This document shows positions 1 to 12,193 of a stretch of DNA of 64,000 nucleotides, one piece after another. The position numbers and the translations under genes were made by a program. The stretch is from contig NC_134935.1 in NCBI RefSeq assembly GCF_051020765.1, positions 13,145,579 to 13,209,578 of the forward strand. Reading direction: 5' to 3'. Within the stretch, counting starts at the first letter, position 1. Each line of letters starts with the position of its first letter. Below the pieces are notes generated by a model, which was not told where the DNA came from, did no database searches, and saw only the letters and a list, made by a program, of their open reading frames with translations. Source of the DNA: Lasioglossum baleicum (lineage: Eukaryota; Arthropoda; Insecta; Hymenoptera; Halictidae).

Positions 1-430
1 CTGCAAACAATATCAAACTGATCAAACCAACGCAATGCAGTTCCTTGAACTCTGATTGTCAATCTAAGTTGTACTCCATTCAACAAAATCTTTAAATTCG
101 TTGATAAGAAGATGGCAAATGATCTAGGACCTCTGCAAACAATGTCACACTTGATCAAACTAAGTCGTACTTTCTTCTTTCAATAAAATCGTCGAACCCA
201 GTGGGAAAAAGTAATCAATCCTCTGGGACGAACGTCCACTGCAACTTACGTCAAACATAACCAAACCGAGTGACAGACCTTTCCTGAGTCCTGATTTTCG
301 ACGTAAATCATTCTACCTTCAATAAAACCTTTAAACCCAGCGGAAAGAAGTTGGCAAATCCTCTAAGACCACTGAGAGCAACGTCCAACCAACCCGAACC
401 AAATCACCAGACTTATTACTCCTGAAACAA
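1..430. repeat. Degenerate tandem array, about 106-133 bp units
   Basis: Four diverged copies follow each other, starting at 1, 133, 239 and about 372. Each begins with a CTGCAAACAA-like segment followed by a TCAAAC...ATCAAAC stretch. The copies then share a TTCAATAAAATC-like block, an AACCCAGYGGAAA block and a GGCAAATCCTCTRRGACC-like end. Unit 2 is shorter by about 26 bp. The array probably continues to the left of the window because unit 1 starts exactly at base 1. No coding potential was seen in it. Divergence suggests an old minisatellite or satellite remnant. Confidence 0.65.
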
Positions 431-2260
431 TTTAGTTAAACGATGCCGCGAGTGAGAGAGTTGGCCGCACGAGAAAGAGGAAGACAGCCGGAGGAGTAAC
501 CAGTATTTGAACTGGAACATAGCAAACGCAAACGGTTGTAGATAGAGAGAATTGGTAGGTGCAGGAGATAGAAAGGGATCGGTGGATGGCAGAACGCGAG
601 TACTTCTCATCCGAGACTCCCCTGAGATGCTTAGAGAGACGCTATCGGCTACTTCATTGCTCATCACAACGTACCAGTTCCAGCCTGAACAAAGCTTCCT
701 AGCAGTGCTTTTCTTGCGGCTCCCTAATCTGGCTTAGAGGAGTCCTGCAAACGCTCTCCATTGCTCGCTTCTGTCGTCCCAATTTACCTCGGAAGGAGCC
801 ATATCATGCTAGCGCGGCAAGATATCTTAAATAATGTCTACGATGCCCCGGCTACGATCGACACTATTCCACGGGATTATGATGTACTGGGAAGGAAACA
901 ATTGCATCACAACCGCTGCAATTCCGTGCTAACAGAAAACCGGGCCCTGTAATCGTCAAGAATTCCTCGACCACTTTTATTGCCAGAACAAACTTTTAGG
1001 AGCACTAAAAAAATAATGCGATACTTGGTCCTCTATGAAGATAAAAAATTTTTCCACTAAAAGTTAAGGTTATAATTGTATGAAAATTTTTTTAACCACT
1101 TCCGTACTACAGTAAATGTATTGATTCATGTTGTCAATATTTGTCAAAAATTTGTACACAATCCTATGACAACTTGTTTATTTTTAATTGCCTCTCCATG
1201 AAACTTTTACCGCCACATTCGTGACATTTTTCGGATTAAAATGAGACCAAATATGATACAATTTTCATAATATATTTTTATGCTTCAACTGTATAAAATT
1301 TACAACCCAGAGTTTGAACTGGAATTTTAGAGTCCAATTCAGAAGGTAATTTGTTTAATATGTTATTAATTGCCAGACGGACGAATTTCCACAGAATGTG
1401 TAAAATCCACTGTGACGGCACTGGTATTCCTTGAAGCACGACAATTTCGATTTGAATAATTGGGACCTCGCATAAAATTTGCAGGGTTCAAAAAGTATAT
1501 CGGTGGAAATGGAGCCGGTTGAACACCGCGCGTTTTTCAACTCGGATAGCGAAAAAAAGAAGGGACGAGGTTTCCATAATCGACGGACGCTTGCGCGTCA
1601 ATCATTAGAACTGGCCAAAAATATCACAAAGGGAATGGCGATCCATGCCTCATCATCCGCAATCACGTTTATACCGGAAAAATTGCGGGGAATGCATTTT
1701 GCCTGAACTGAAGCACTTTGATGCGGTGGAAATTGCTTAAAATCCGTTTTGCTTGAACCGTTGGCGCGCCTACTACCGTGATATAATTCTGAGGGAAAAA
1801 TTCTGCTGTACCGATTAAACTCGCAACGTCAAAGGGACATTCTCCTATATATGGATGATAACCTGGCAAAAGAGGACAGGAGAAGAAACAGGGAAAAAAA
1901 AGATTGATCTTTTTCTATCGCGCCATGAGCAGGACACGATCCGTTGCAAAACCGACAAAGCTTTTCGCAATGGCATCGATGATAATGGACGTAAATCGCA
2001 TTTGGTTCTAATATCGCTCAAAAACACGTTGAACACTTGCCAAATTTTTTAACCATTTTCTAATCTTTTTCAATCGTTCATAATTTCTATGGAAAATCAA
2101 AATGTAATCATTATAAGTAAGTAGTATTTCATAGTGTCCAGAGCGACAAAACCAGTCCTAGAATTTGTTAATTCATGGTGAATCGTGAACGGGCAGCAAA
2201 AATATTTACGGAATCAATCCGGGCTGGGTTTGCAGCGTCAAGAGCGACCCTAACAAACGT

Positions 2261-2324
2261 TCTGTCTCTCGACTCCCTCTCTGTCTCTCTCTCTCTCTTT
2301 CCTGCTGTCTGGCTCTCTCTCCTT
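2261..2324 (+). repeat. Interrupted (TC)n tract
   Basis: Nearly uninterrupted TCTCTC with a few substitutions (GACTCC, CTGCTG). It is a decayed dinucleotide microsatellite, pyrimidine-rich on the plus strand. Confidence 0.85.
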
Positions 2325-2420
2325 CTGTGGGGGATGTCATTCGTGATTTACGAAATGACTTTAATTAACTCGATTTAAATTGTCGGATAGAAAGCGACGG
2401 TCGAATGGAACGGGGTAGCA

Positions 2421-2456
2421 CGAGCCGGGTCGCGTCGGGTCGGGCCGGGTCGAGGG
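2421..2456 (+). repeat. Short GC-rich 10 bp tandem repeat
   Basis: Three consecutive decamers share the form CGNGYCGGGT, followed by a partial CGAGGG. The G-runs are only three long, so G-quadruplex potential on the plus strand is weak. Confidence 0.75.
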
Positions 2457-3119
2457 AGCAGAACAAGCGGAAAAAGGGAGTGACAAAAAGCCAGCGGGTA
2501 TTTCGCTCCTCGTCACCCAGAATACGCCCGCCACAGGCCTACGTGTCCGATCGTAATGATTACTCGCCGCACGCTTACCAGATACAACAGGACGACGGCT
2601 GGTGACGACATGTTAAACTATCATTCGAATCCGGTGGTCGGACTTTGTCGTGCGCGTGCGAGTTCAATTAAACAAGCGACGCGCCCTCCCCGGTATTAAC
2701 CAAGAGCACGGTGACAAGCGATCAAGTAAACGTACAACGACCGTTCCAGCCCCAGTCCTGCACAGTAGAATATAACTTTCTGGACGAACTACCGATTTTA
2801 TGTATTCGCGGCAAACACAATCGCGAATCAATTACACGACAAACGCCGCGTTTTCCAACGATTCGGCCGACCGTCCATCAAAAAAGTTTACACGCGACAG
2901 CCACATTTCAAATATTTAATGTGGACCCGCCGAATTTTCTTTCATAAACTGTTGCCGATTTTTTTCTACCCTTTAGTACCCACGTTTCTGTATCGTTCTT
3001 GTCATTTAAGTTTCATCACTATCACGATAAAAAAGAACATGTCTAATAGAAAAATTAATTTACGTGTTCCTCACGACCAAATCGGATAGTTTTTATTCCG
3101 CACTTAAATCCGCAATCTA

Positions 3120-3472
3120 CTGGAGTAGGACAATAATCAACTAATATTTAAAAACGACTAATAGTCTTGTTGAATGTTAGTCATAGCAAAATAATCATTA
3201 CTCAAAACTTTTTGATCAGTTAGTGATAACTAATTAATAATATGGATATATGTTAATCGCACAATAGTGATGACTAAAGATTGATGACTTATCATCAACT
3301 ACTAATTCACTAATAAGCAATAGCTAACGATTACTTAGAGCTGTGACTAATTATTTGCCATTTAGTTATCACTAACTAATCAAAAAATTTTGACTAATGA
3401 CTATTTTGCTATGGCTAACATCCAACAAGACTATAGTCATTTTTAAATATTAGTTGATTATTGCCCTACTCT
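3120..3472. mobile_element. Foldback MITE, hAT-like, with 8 bp target duplication
   Basis: Seen directly: the first about 115 bp and the last about 115 bp are inverted copies of each other, with ends of the form GAGTAGGRCAATAATCAAC and few mismatches. The element is bracketed by identical 8 bp direct repeats, GCAATCTA, at 3112-3119 and 3473-3480. The central about 120 bp is AT-rich and contains no transposase. Known: an 8 bp target duplication is typical of hAT-superfamily insertions, and short internally non-coding copies are MITEs. Inferred: a non-autonomous hAT-like foldback element. The exact outer base is uncertain by one or two positions because the two termini differ slightly (CTGGAG versus CAGAG). 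Confidence 0.87.
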
Positions 3473-3753
3473 GCAATCTATTGACTGTTTCTACAAACAA
3501 CGTGGGCAGAGAAACCATACAGACGATCACCAACAAAAACGATTGTCTTTTCGATCTCGTCAGATTCACAAAATCGCCACCTTTTCCTGGCGAAACGGAT
3601 TGCTCTTTGCCGGAGAAAAAATTCTGGAAGAATTTAAATCAGCCCGGTCTATAGAGGTTAATTCGCGAAACTGGAGGACCACCGTTTTCGTAATCCGGCA
3701 TGCGAAGTCCCGACAGTTAGCGTACATCCACCAGGTGAAAAAAGGGTAGGAAG

Positions 3754-3756
<3 letters not shown>

Positions 3757-3811
<55 letters not shown>
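3757..3811 (+). repeat. (AG)n microsatellite
   Basis: About 27 uninterrupted AG dinucleotides, preceded by AAGTGC and followed by AAGGGAAAAC. Likely length-polymorphic. Poly-Leu/Ser open frames on the minus strand here are artefacts of the repeat. Confidence 0.99.
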
Positions 3812-3814
<3 letters not shown>

Positions 3815-6800
3815 GAAAACAAGAAGAGAAAGCAGGAACGGGTGGAAAATAGTTTACTTTTTTCCTGCACGAGCCCATCTTCCGTTTTTTCCAGGTTTCC
3901 ATCCCTTTCATCAGCGAACCGGTGAATAGAAAGGGGACGCGCGGTGGCCAGCAATAGGGGGAGAACCCGAGGTATCCATCTGTTTCACTTGAACAAGGCA
4001 CTTTCCCGTGGCAGCACAATAACCAGGACCGGTTATGTACGTGCCTGAAATAAAACGGGACCTTCGTTCTTAAAGCGTTCCGTCGCACTCGCCCGCCGCC
4101 ACACTCGCCGAGAAGGAAAACGCGAAGCCCGGACTCCCTCTCTCTATGTTTGGATAACAAAATCGATAGACCATAAGGCGGTAGAAAAGAAGATATACCC
4201 TTCGCGGATCTCTTCGGAGATTTCGCTTGTATCCCGCGATATTTCGCTGGCCCGGGAACCTGTGTGTCTTCGCGACGTTTATTTAATACCTGCCAATATC
4301 AGTGTTCGTCAAACGCGCGCACTGAAATCGGCACAAACAGCCCTATCTCGTCTGCGAATCGGATCCGCTTCCCCGGAACTCATTGTCAAACATGCTGCCC
4401 CGATGGCTTCACAATTCACGGTAATATCGAATAATTCGGAACATGTCATGAAATATTGAGAGCCCCTTAACAATGCAGTTTCTCTCCGAACAGACTTCTT
4501 TCACTGTGGATAATTCCTGCTTTTGTGGAGTCGTTGAATTTGTCACTTCTTCTATGAATTAAAATTTTAATATCATCTACGTATGAATTTTAGAATAAAT
4601 GTAGAGGTATTAAAAAGCGAACCAAACATTGCCGAAATACAATATTCTTTTTATTCATGCAATTACGATTCGGATCCAACGTAACACAATACAAACAGGG
4701 GCTGTAGTATCTACCATACCCTTCATTATTGCATCGTACACAATGATGCAAAAATTAAACTCAAACTTCAAACCAACACATTTACATCCGAATAAACTGG
4801 ATTATTGTAATAAGCACGACGCGAAATTGTAAAGCATATTTGAATTAACTTGCTATAACAGAATAACATAATACGTTACAATAATAACAATAATAATAAT
4901 GGTGAACACGAGAATGAAATGGAAACGTATCATATTTATCATAATAAACTGAGCCGCAAGTACCTGTTATGACAAGGAATTTGTTTAAGAGAGAATTTAT
5001 TGAATGCGACCGCATCACTTCATACTTATTGAACCACATAGAGTGATATAAAATTGATCATCCTAAATGAACTGTTTTCTTAGTGTCTTAATGTAAACTG
5101 AAAGGATGTAAAGTTGAACAATGATTCATTTTTCAAGTCTCTTTTTTTAATGTAAACTTTACCTTAGAGTAACTAAACAGTAATTTTGATCAGTACATAA
5201 GCTAGTTGCACATGTATATGATTAAAATAACAATGTATATATTGGAACAGTATTTTCGCATAATGTATCGAAAATTTGCAATAATGGCTCCACCACTGTT
5301 CGATATCAAAATGTGCTTGTAGGTTTAATCAATTCTCAAGTTATAGACGAACGTTACGCAAGACAAAATTGATCCGCGCCGATACCAAAGTTCAGTTCGC
5401 GTTAAAACCGGTATAGTTATCGAGCTCACTATGGACAGAAATTACGCAATGCCTTGAAATTATGACAGAAGATCGAAGCCTCTGATTAATTAAACGAAAC
5501 TTAACTTCACGCTCGTGCAACATAGTATTAGCAGCCCTTTGTCGTCTACAGTTTACAACATTGCGGAGGAACGGGGGAGAGTTGCCTCGGTAACAATCTC
5601 AGAGAGCCACGGTTCGTTCCATTAGCCCACTCGCTCACCGGATTAAATGAAATTCTGCTAGCAAACAAATTAATTTTCCAACGACACCGCCCAAAGGACG
5701 ACGGGACTACACAGCGAAAAAGAAGGAATACCTCGTGGCCGTGGGAAATCGTTCGACAAACATCCTACGCCGAACCCGATACAAAAGCAGAAACACGGCA
5801 GAATCTACACCTGATTTTCAGTCCAATTGAACACCGTGTCCCGAGTTAATCAAATAATGGATACCGTACCTCGAAAAATGCTTACACTGCGAACTCCGGA
5901 TAAAACCCGAGACGTTCCGTCACTTCCCATAACCATCAAATTCAATCTCCATAAAGAAACGAAACGCGCAGTATCGATCTTCGAATTTATCTTTCCGTGA
6001 AGAATATCACGTGGATATTCTCCGTGTTCATTTTCACCAATTGCGTACTAATATTGTTATCATAGAGTAAACCTTGAAATTATAACGGAGAATATTTTTG
6101 ATATTATTTTTGCTTTCGAAAGCGAAATAAATCTTTGTGAAATGAAATTGCGAAGGGGTAAAGAACGGTGCAAAATAAATCAAGCGCTGTTCGCACGGTC
6201 TTTGTGCTAGCACATTAAAACTAAAGTTGCAATTACACGCGGAAGAGATTCTTAATGCAACTAGAAGCAAATAATTCAAAATAAATTTAACGCAAATAAA
6301 CAGAATACATGACATTTGTAGAATAATCTATTCTTCAAGGATCTACCGTGCAGAGTGTATTCTTGAAGAAGAATCGAAATGTGTATCGTTTTATCATTTT
6401 CTCACCAGTCCATGCACGCGCGCGCGCGATACTCCGAAGAATCATTTATTCAGTTTCGAACAGGCAGAAGGGAGTCGTTCGCAACGAAAGGGAAACAAAA
6501 CATTTTTTACCCGGCAGGTAATTTAGTGCTTTTAACGTGCGGAAGGTAAATTTACGTCCCGCCACGAGAGATCGATATTTCAAACGGAATCCCTGTTCGC
6601 CTTTTCCTTAAGGATTGTTTACCGCTGGGGGAACGTCGGGAACGCTCTGAAGAACGATGATGGGACGCCGAGCTGCGACGAAAACACGGGATCTATGGAC
6701 ATTTCCTGATCACACCTCCAAAACTTAGCCGAGGAGTTCGCGGTATTTGCAATGCCAGTTCCCTTTGCGCGCTAGTTGTGAACATTGGTATCGATTACTG

Positions 6801-9800
6801 AAATTTCAAAGATAATTTTCTAGGAAATTATTAAACGAATTTATTTCTACTAATTCACCAAGTGCATTCACCATAATGTGTGATCTTCCAGCTTTAATTC
6901 GAGTCCTCAAGAGTTTGAACATTTCTGCGGGAATACACTTTTAAAATTGATTCGAACTAATCCCTTATAATTCCATCACTTTTCCCTGAACTATCGACCG
7001 GGGTTAATTAACTTTTGATTTAATCACGAATAATCCTCGACGCCTGTGTGTCGCTGTCATAATGCGTCATCGTCCCCCTTTAAAGTAAGCAATCAAACAT
7101 TCAAAAATCGAGTCAATTTTTACATGATTGATGATTTTTCGACATGCTGTTCCGATTCTATTACCTATCAATTTGAATTATGCACCTCCCACAAAATAAG
7201 GAGAAGCCACACATAAGACGATGGGCCAAGAACCAAGTAGCATTTACTTGAAGCATCTGGAGCACACCTCGTATCCGAAGAGTATCGTCTCCACGACTCC
7301 GAGAGAGCAAGAATCGGCACAAAAAAAAGGGTATTTGGTCCGTAACAAGCTCGCTCAGAAAACCCATGCAGGCGGCGGCATCGACGACGAGGACGGCGGC
7401 GGCCGACTGACAAAAGTTCTTCCCGATAAAATCGCGCACGAAGTGAAAGAGGTGCGTCTACGCTCTCCTGGAGTCCATTCGAATTACAATAGGTCTGGGT
7501 GGAGGGAAGCGAGAGGAGAGATGCGGGGGCGGTCGAGGAGCTCGAACGAAGATTATTTTCGCACGATGGACTCCTACGATCGCGATGCCGGAGCTTCCAG
7601 TCTGCTCGGGGAACGGTTTAAGGGTCGGCAGAGAGTTTCAGAAGTACCGCATAGAAGGAGAAATACAGTTGAAGAAAGAAAGCTCCGTTTCGAAGCCGAT
7701 TCCAAGTATGTCGGGCGGGAGTCAGTGTGACTACGTACGAGCTGTGTGTGACCTGTATTACCGTACACCAGCCGCCGTCGCCGCCGCGCGGAAGAAACGC
7801 TCCGGTTTTCTGCGGGCAGGTTTCTGTTCCGGAAGATTCCTCGAGTCACCGCATTTCGCTCGCTCAGGAACTCGACGACGGCGAAGAACTGGGGGTGGAG
7901 AGGGCTGTGTGGGCGGAGAAGAGGACGTTCGTACGGACAATTTTCCTTTAAATACAGCCAGCAAGAATGGCGGTCCTTTGGTAACGATCTACCTCCTATT
8001 CCCCATCCTGCCAGCCCGCCCTAAAAGACTCTTCCGAAGACTACGACGACGTCTAACCTTAAAGAGACAAGGGGAAGATGGTTTCCCATCTTACCGCATG
8101 GTTTTCAGCTCACAGAGGAACATATGGACTCCTCCTTTTCTTTCCCTGCTCGTTCTATCTCCATTCTCTCCCTTTCCCCTCTGTTCTCCCTGCTCCTCCT
8201 TCCCAATGTCCCGCGATCCTCTATGTCGAACCAGACCAACGCCGGAGAAATCAACACCCACGAGAATGCATTTTTTGTTTATTGAATTATTTAGGTCAAG
8301 TGCTTATTTTGACAAGAGTGTATTTGCAATGGTGATGGTTCTATGTTTTGAGAACATAATTTGAAGGTGGAGGCGTCAAGAAGATATGAAGGTTAACTCT
8401 GTTTTTATAAATGGAACGGTATGGTTATTTATTTACATTCTGACAGTGTGTTTCAAGACGAATGCCTATTACGAAGGTCATTCAAGATCACACAAGTTCA
8501 ACTGCAATAGGTAAAAGATTGTCCAGAATTTATTCTGCAAAAAGGCGACTTTGGTCTGTGTAAAGGGTTAATTTGGAGTCCAAAACCAGTAGTAAGGATT
8601 GTGGCTCAAGGAGAGTGGCGCATGCCTCACTGGTAAAAATTGAGGTGTTCGGTAGCTTGAATAAGAATTTATCTCGAACCTTTGTTCTAAATGATAAACT
8701 TTACCCGCAGGGCCGCCGGAAACTTTCCTTATAAAACGTTCGCCGATATGGAAAACATCTCACAACTTTAACCCGTGACCCCGATACTTCTTTTCTGTAC
8801 CTTATCACAGTTTTTTTCTGCCTCGAGCAGGTCCGTTTTTATTCGCGATCGGTGATCTTGATGCGGATAGTTTGGAAAGCCGAAGAGTAGGGTAAAGGGG
8901 AAATTGATCGATATACTGTGGGGGAAGTTTGGATGTTATTTTTGAGTCTCGGTCTTTGGCTGATTCCTGGATTTATTGCAGGAGATTTGGAGTTATTGAC
9001 GGTTTTCCCCTGGAATTTTGAGATAAAGGATTTCCTCACCCTTATCTGGACGAGGCAGGTATTAGGATCGTATGGGGGTACATGGGGTTTCCGGTTCTGG
9101 GACGTCAGCAGCTCTTAATTCCGGCGAATAAGAGAGCTGCTTCCAGGAAAATTCAGTATCTTGCAGTTCAAGGGCCAGCACATTTTTAAGTTAAATGTAG
9201 CAATATTTAAATTAACATATCTGCTAAACTAATAATTTTTCTGTATCGATTGGTGCATCAACAAATATACGGCTCCATTTAAAATATCAAAGTTGACCTT
9301 TAAATCATGTCACCCTTATTGATACCATCTAACATCTGTAGAAATTATTTGTTTGTACAACGCATAATTTAGAAGTTATTCGAGGCGATCAAGCTGGGTG
9401 CTGTATATTGACTGGTTCTTCGCCCGGACAGAATGTACGAGGTATAATGAACGTAATAATTAACGAAAGTTTCCTCTATTCCTCCGGTCAGCGCAAACAC
9501 GCACAGCGTCGCTCGCAAGATATTGCTCGTCCCAACGGGGAACTAATTAAGGTTACGTAAAGTGAATCACGGTGGACAATGGATGTGAATCAATTCGGTG
9601 TTTCGATGGAAGATGACGTGTAGCACAATGGTGGGAAAGGAGAGAGAAGTTGTCGAGCAATCGCTTTCATGTTTTGAAAGGGGCGATCGCAAATGGTAAC
9701 AAGATTTTCCTTGTGTTCGATTTCGACGGGAATAAATGAAGTAATTGCATACGAAAGAATTTGTATAACTAATGAACGGGGTACGACGAACGACGTAATT

Positions 9801-11488
9801 ATAAAATCTATTACGATACGAGACCCTTTGAATTGTTGGCGCAGAGGGCGGAGCTCTCGTTCTTAATACGAACTACCACATATAATCCAACCACTGATGA
9901 CATTTTACGTTTCTCGTAAATTAAAGAACAACATCGCTGGAGAAAAATCTGACTCTAATCCTATGCCGAGATGGAATGAAAATAGATCTTTACTGACCTA
10001 TCAACGTGAACCCAGGGCTCCTTGAATGAAAATGCAGAAAAGGAAAACGTTTTAGATGATTCTTCATCTATTCCCAATCCGAGGTAAAAGGATAAGCCTA
10101 ATTAGAATACTCAGTGTGCAATTTTATGCTTCCTTTAACACTGGCGGGACAATTTCGACAATTTCATGGTAGCCATAGTTAGATCCATTCAAATTCTGAA
10201 AATTCTTTTTATATTTTTAAATCTGTTTCCAATACGAATAACTAATGATTTGTGTGACGAGAATTGTAGTGTCTTTTAACAATTGTTAGATGAATGAGAC
10301 TAATGAGACTAACGGAGAATAATGCTTAAAATATTGTAAGATAACAGCATTTTGATTCTGAATGTTCCATCTCCTGCTACCGTCCATTGAAAATTATAAA
10401 ACCGTATAGTATCACAAAATTAGGTATATTATAATAGAGAAAGCCCACAGCAATAAGGCGTAACTCAAACGATGCATGAACCGCGCTTATATGAAGTTCG
10501 AATGGATTTTGTTAAGTTACATATTCGCGTTGCGAAACTAGTGGACGCTCATGCTATTACCTGAAACGGCAGTTACAAAGCACCTAACAATCGCTTTGGT
10601 AATGTATACCCAACATTGTTCGAAGCCGAGACGGTCACGTATGTATAAATATGTACTTGAAAAACCAATTGCTCCAATAATATACGTGGGTCTAAACAGG
10701 TATGTAAACATTGTTTTCTGATGCGAATTTTCAATCTATATTGATCTAACTTACCGACACAGCAATTAACGAGGAATAGGTCTGACAATGCTAACCTGAA
10801 AAAATAAAAAAGTCATTGTTAGATTTTTAAAAATATTTTTGTCGCAATTGAACTACCTTTAATTTAAGCTTGCGCACGTTCAAAAATTCCTACAGGAACA
10901 CATTCTAAAACTGATTCGAAAATCTTCTCAAAATGAAGTCAATTTTGACCGAGTTAAGGATTGGACCGATTTTTTGAAAGTTTTTTAAATTATCCCACTA
11001 AGCCATGTTACAACATATTGCGATGCGACGAACGCTGTAATTTGCAATTAAAACCGTCCAAGATAACAATTCAGCAATACCGATGGAGTTAAATAACAAT
11101 TAGTTATAGCCACCTTCGTATCGCTGTTTGTCCCGGAACCAGCCAATCTAAAGGCCACTGAAAAATTAAACCGGGGATTGGCCGCAATAAATAAGTTCAC
11201 ACGATAAACACTAAAACGTTAAACTAGGCCAAACTAAAACAAGGCGCTAAAAAGGGGGTTCGAGTAATTCAAGACTTACAACAGTGGCGAAACGACTGTG
11301 ATCTTCGCAAAACAAAACTGGCGTAGCATTAAAACCCGTCCGAGTGATAGAACATTCCCACGGCGATTTGGACCTGGAAAACTCGACTCGCACTTGGTTC
11401 AAGCTCGAAATGCGAGGGCTCGATTCTTGAGGTTCGCTTAAAGAGCCTCGATTCGGCGCCACGGGGGGCGAGCAACGGGATCACGTGA
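3812..11488. other. Gene-free stretch, mixed composition
   Basis: No supported gene. It contains an interrupted (AAT)n tract at 4879-4900, a (CG)n tract at 6417-6428, and an inverted pair of about 9 bp (TTCTTCAAG/CTTGAAGAA) near 6331-6371. A stop-poor GC-rich block at 7221-8364 is listed separately. The remainder alternates AT-rich and CpG-rich patches and has only short open frames. Confidence 0.6.
7221..8364 (+). other. Stop-poor GC-rich block, open in several frames; probably not coding
   Basis: Two overlapping plus-strand frames are open here: 169 codons at 7221-7730 and 259 codons at 7585-8364. At least four further frames of 68-92 codons overlap them on both strands. The predicted products are low-complexity (Arg/Gly/Ser-rich, then Pro/Ser/Leu/Phe-rich over the pyrimidine tract at 8120-8215) and show no domain, signal peptide or motif I recognise. 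Openness in many frames at once is what few TA-containing stops in GC-rich DNA produces. A real lineage-specific gene is possible but unsupported. Confidence 0.5.
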
Positions 11489-11492
11489 TATA

Positions 11493-11935
11493 CAGGGTGG
11501 TTTGTAACTGGTATTAATATAGTGTTTCTACGAGAAAAACTACGTTCAAAGGAGAAATAAATATGTTTCATACGACACTTCGTTTTCAAGAAAATCATCT
11601 CTAAAGATTTACCTAGCAAAATACATTTTGCCATAAATGCATAAAATCCGCAGTCCGGTCACGACACAATAAAGTGAAAGAATTGTTTGTTGAATGAATT
11701 AACTCGTCATTCCAGTTAAAATATTAGTCCGACTACATAAATGAAAATCGAGAGGATTTAAATCAGGAGATCGGGGTGCATTAAGTCGTCACGACAAATC
11801 GAAATGTTTATTTTGAAGTTGATTTTCTCGGAAAGAAAGCCACGCACAAAAAAATATTATTCCCTATTTTCCATGTATTTGTTTATGTAGAATCAGCTGG
11901 TTTTCGGTCGCACCGCCAGTTACCGACCCACCCCG
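11493..11935. mobile_element. TATA-flanked TIR element, CAGGGTGG family
   Basis: The left end reads CAGGGTGG then GTAACTGG. The right end, read on the opposite strand, is CGGGGTGGG then GGTAACTGG, giving imperfect 20 bp terminal inverted repeats. Both ends are flanked by TATA (11489-11492 and 11936-11939), consistent with a TA or TATA target duplication. The 443 bp interior carries no transposase frame. It contains, in minus orientation at about 11627-11658, the ACTGCGGATTTTATGCAT motif that recurs elsewhere in the window. Inferred: a non-autonomous Tc1/mariner-like or related DNA element. The superfamily is not certain. Confidence 0.65.
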
Positions 11936-12127
11936 TATAACGTTCCACTAATTTTCAGGCAGCGCTCGACGGTCTTCAATAGGGCGCGAAATAAAAAGAG
12001 CCAGTGGAAGTAGACCGAATTAGCCGCAGCGCTCCGAGTAGGCGTAAATTGCTCGACGCACATTCTCGCAAGCCTACCCTGCTGCCTCTGGTGCATGTGC
12101 ATGTGCATAAAAGCCACCCGAGGGTGC

Positions 12128-12131
<4 letters not shown>

Positions 12132-12191
<60 letters not shown>
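12132..12191 (+). repeat. (AG)n microsatellite
   Basis: Thirty uninterrupted AG dinucleotides after TGCGAGA and before CCGGATAG. Poly-Glu/Arg and Leu/Ser open frames across it are repeat artefacts. Confidence 0.99.

Positions 12192-12193
<2 letters not shown>

Larger units (their letters stand above)
431..3111. other. Gene-free stretch with simple-sequence patches
   Basis: No supported gene. Only short overlapping open frames (about 60-80 codons) are present on both strands. The first half is AT-rich; 2400-2900 is CpG-rich and holds the 10 bp GC repeat at 2421-2456. A pyrimidine tract lies at 2261-2324. Confidence 0.6.

Noticed and set aside
3658..4160. Leu/Ser-repeat proteins on the minus strand
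   Set aside because: The repeat is simply translation of the (AG)n microsatellite at 3757-3811.
7585..8364. 259-codon plus-strand frame as a protein-coding gene
   Set aside because: Overlapped by several other open frames on both strands, low-complexity product, pyrimidine-rich second half, no domain recognised.
9246..9256. ATTGGTGCATC shared with the minus strand near 19556 as mariner ends
   Set aside because: Similarity is about a dozen bases and does not extend; no paired ends found.
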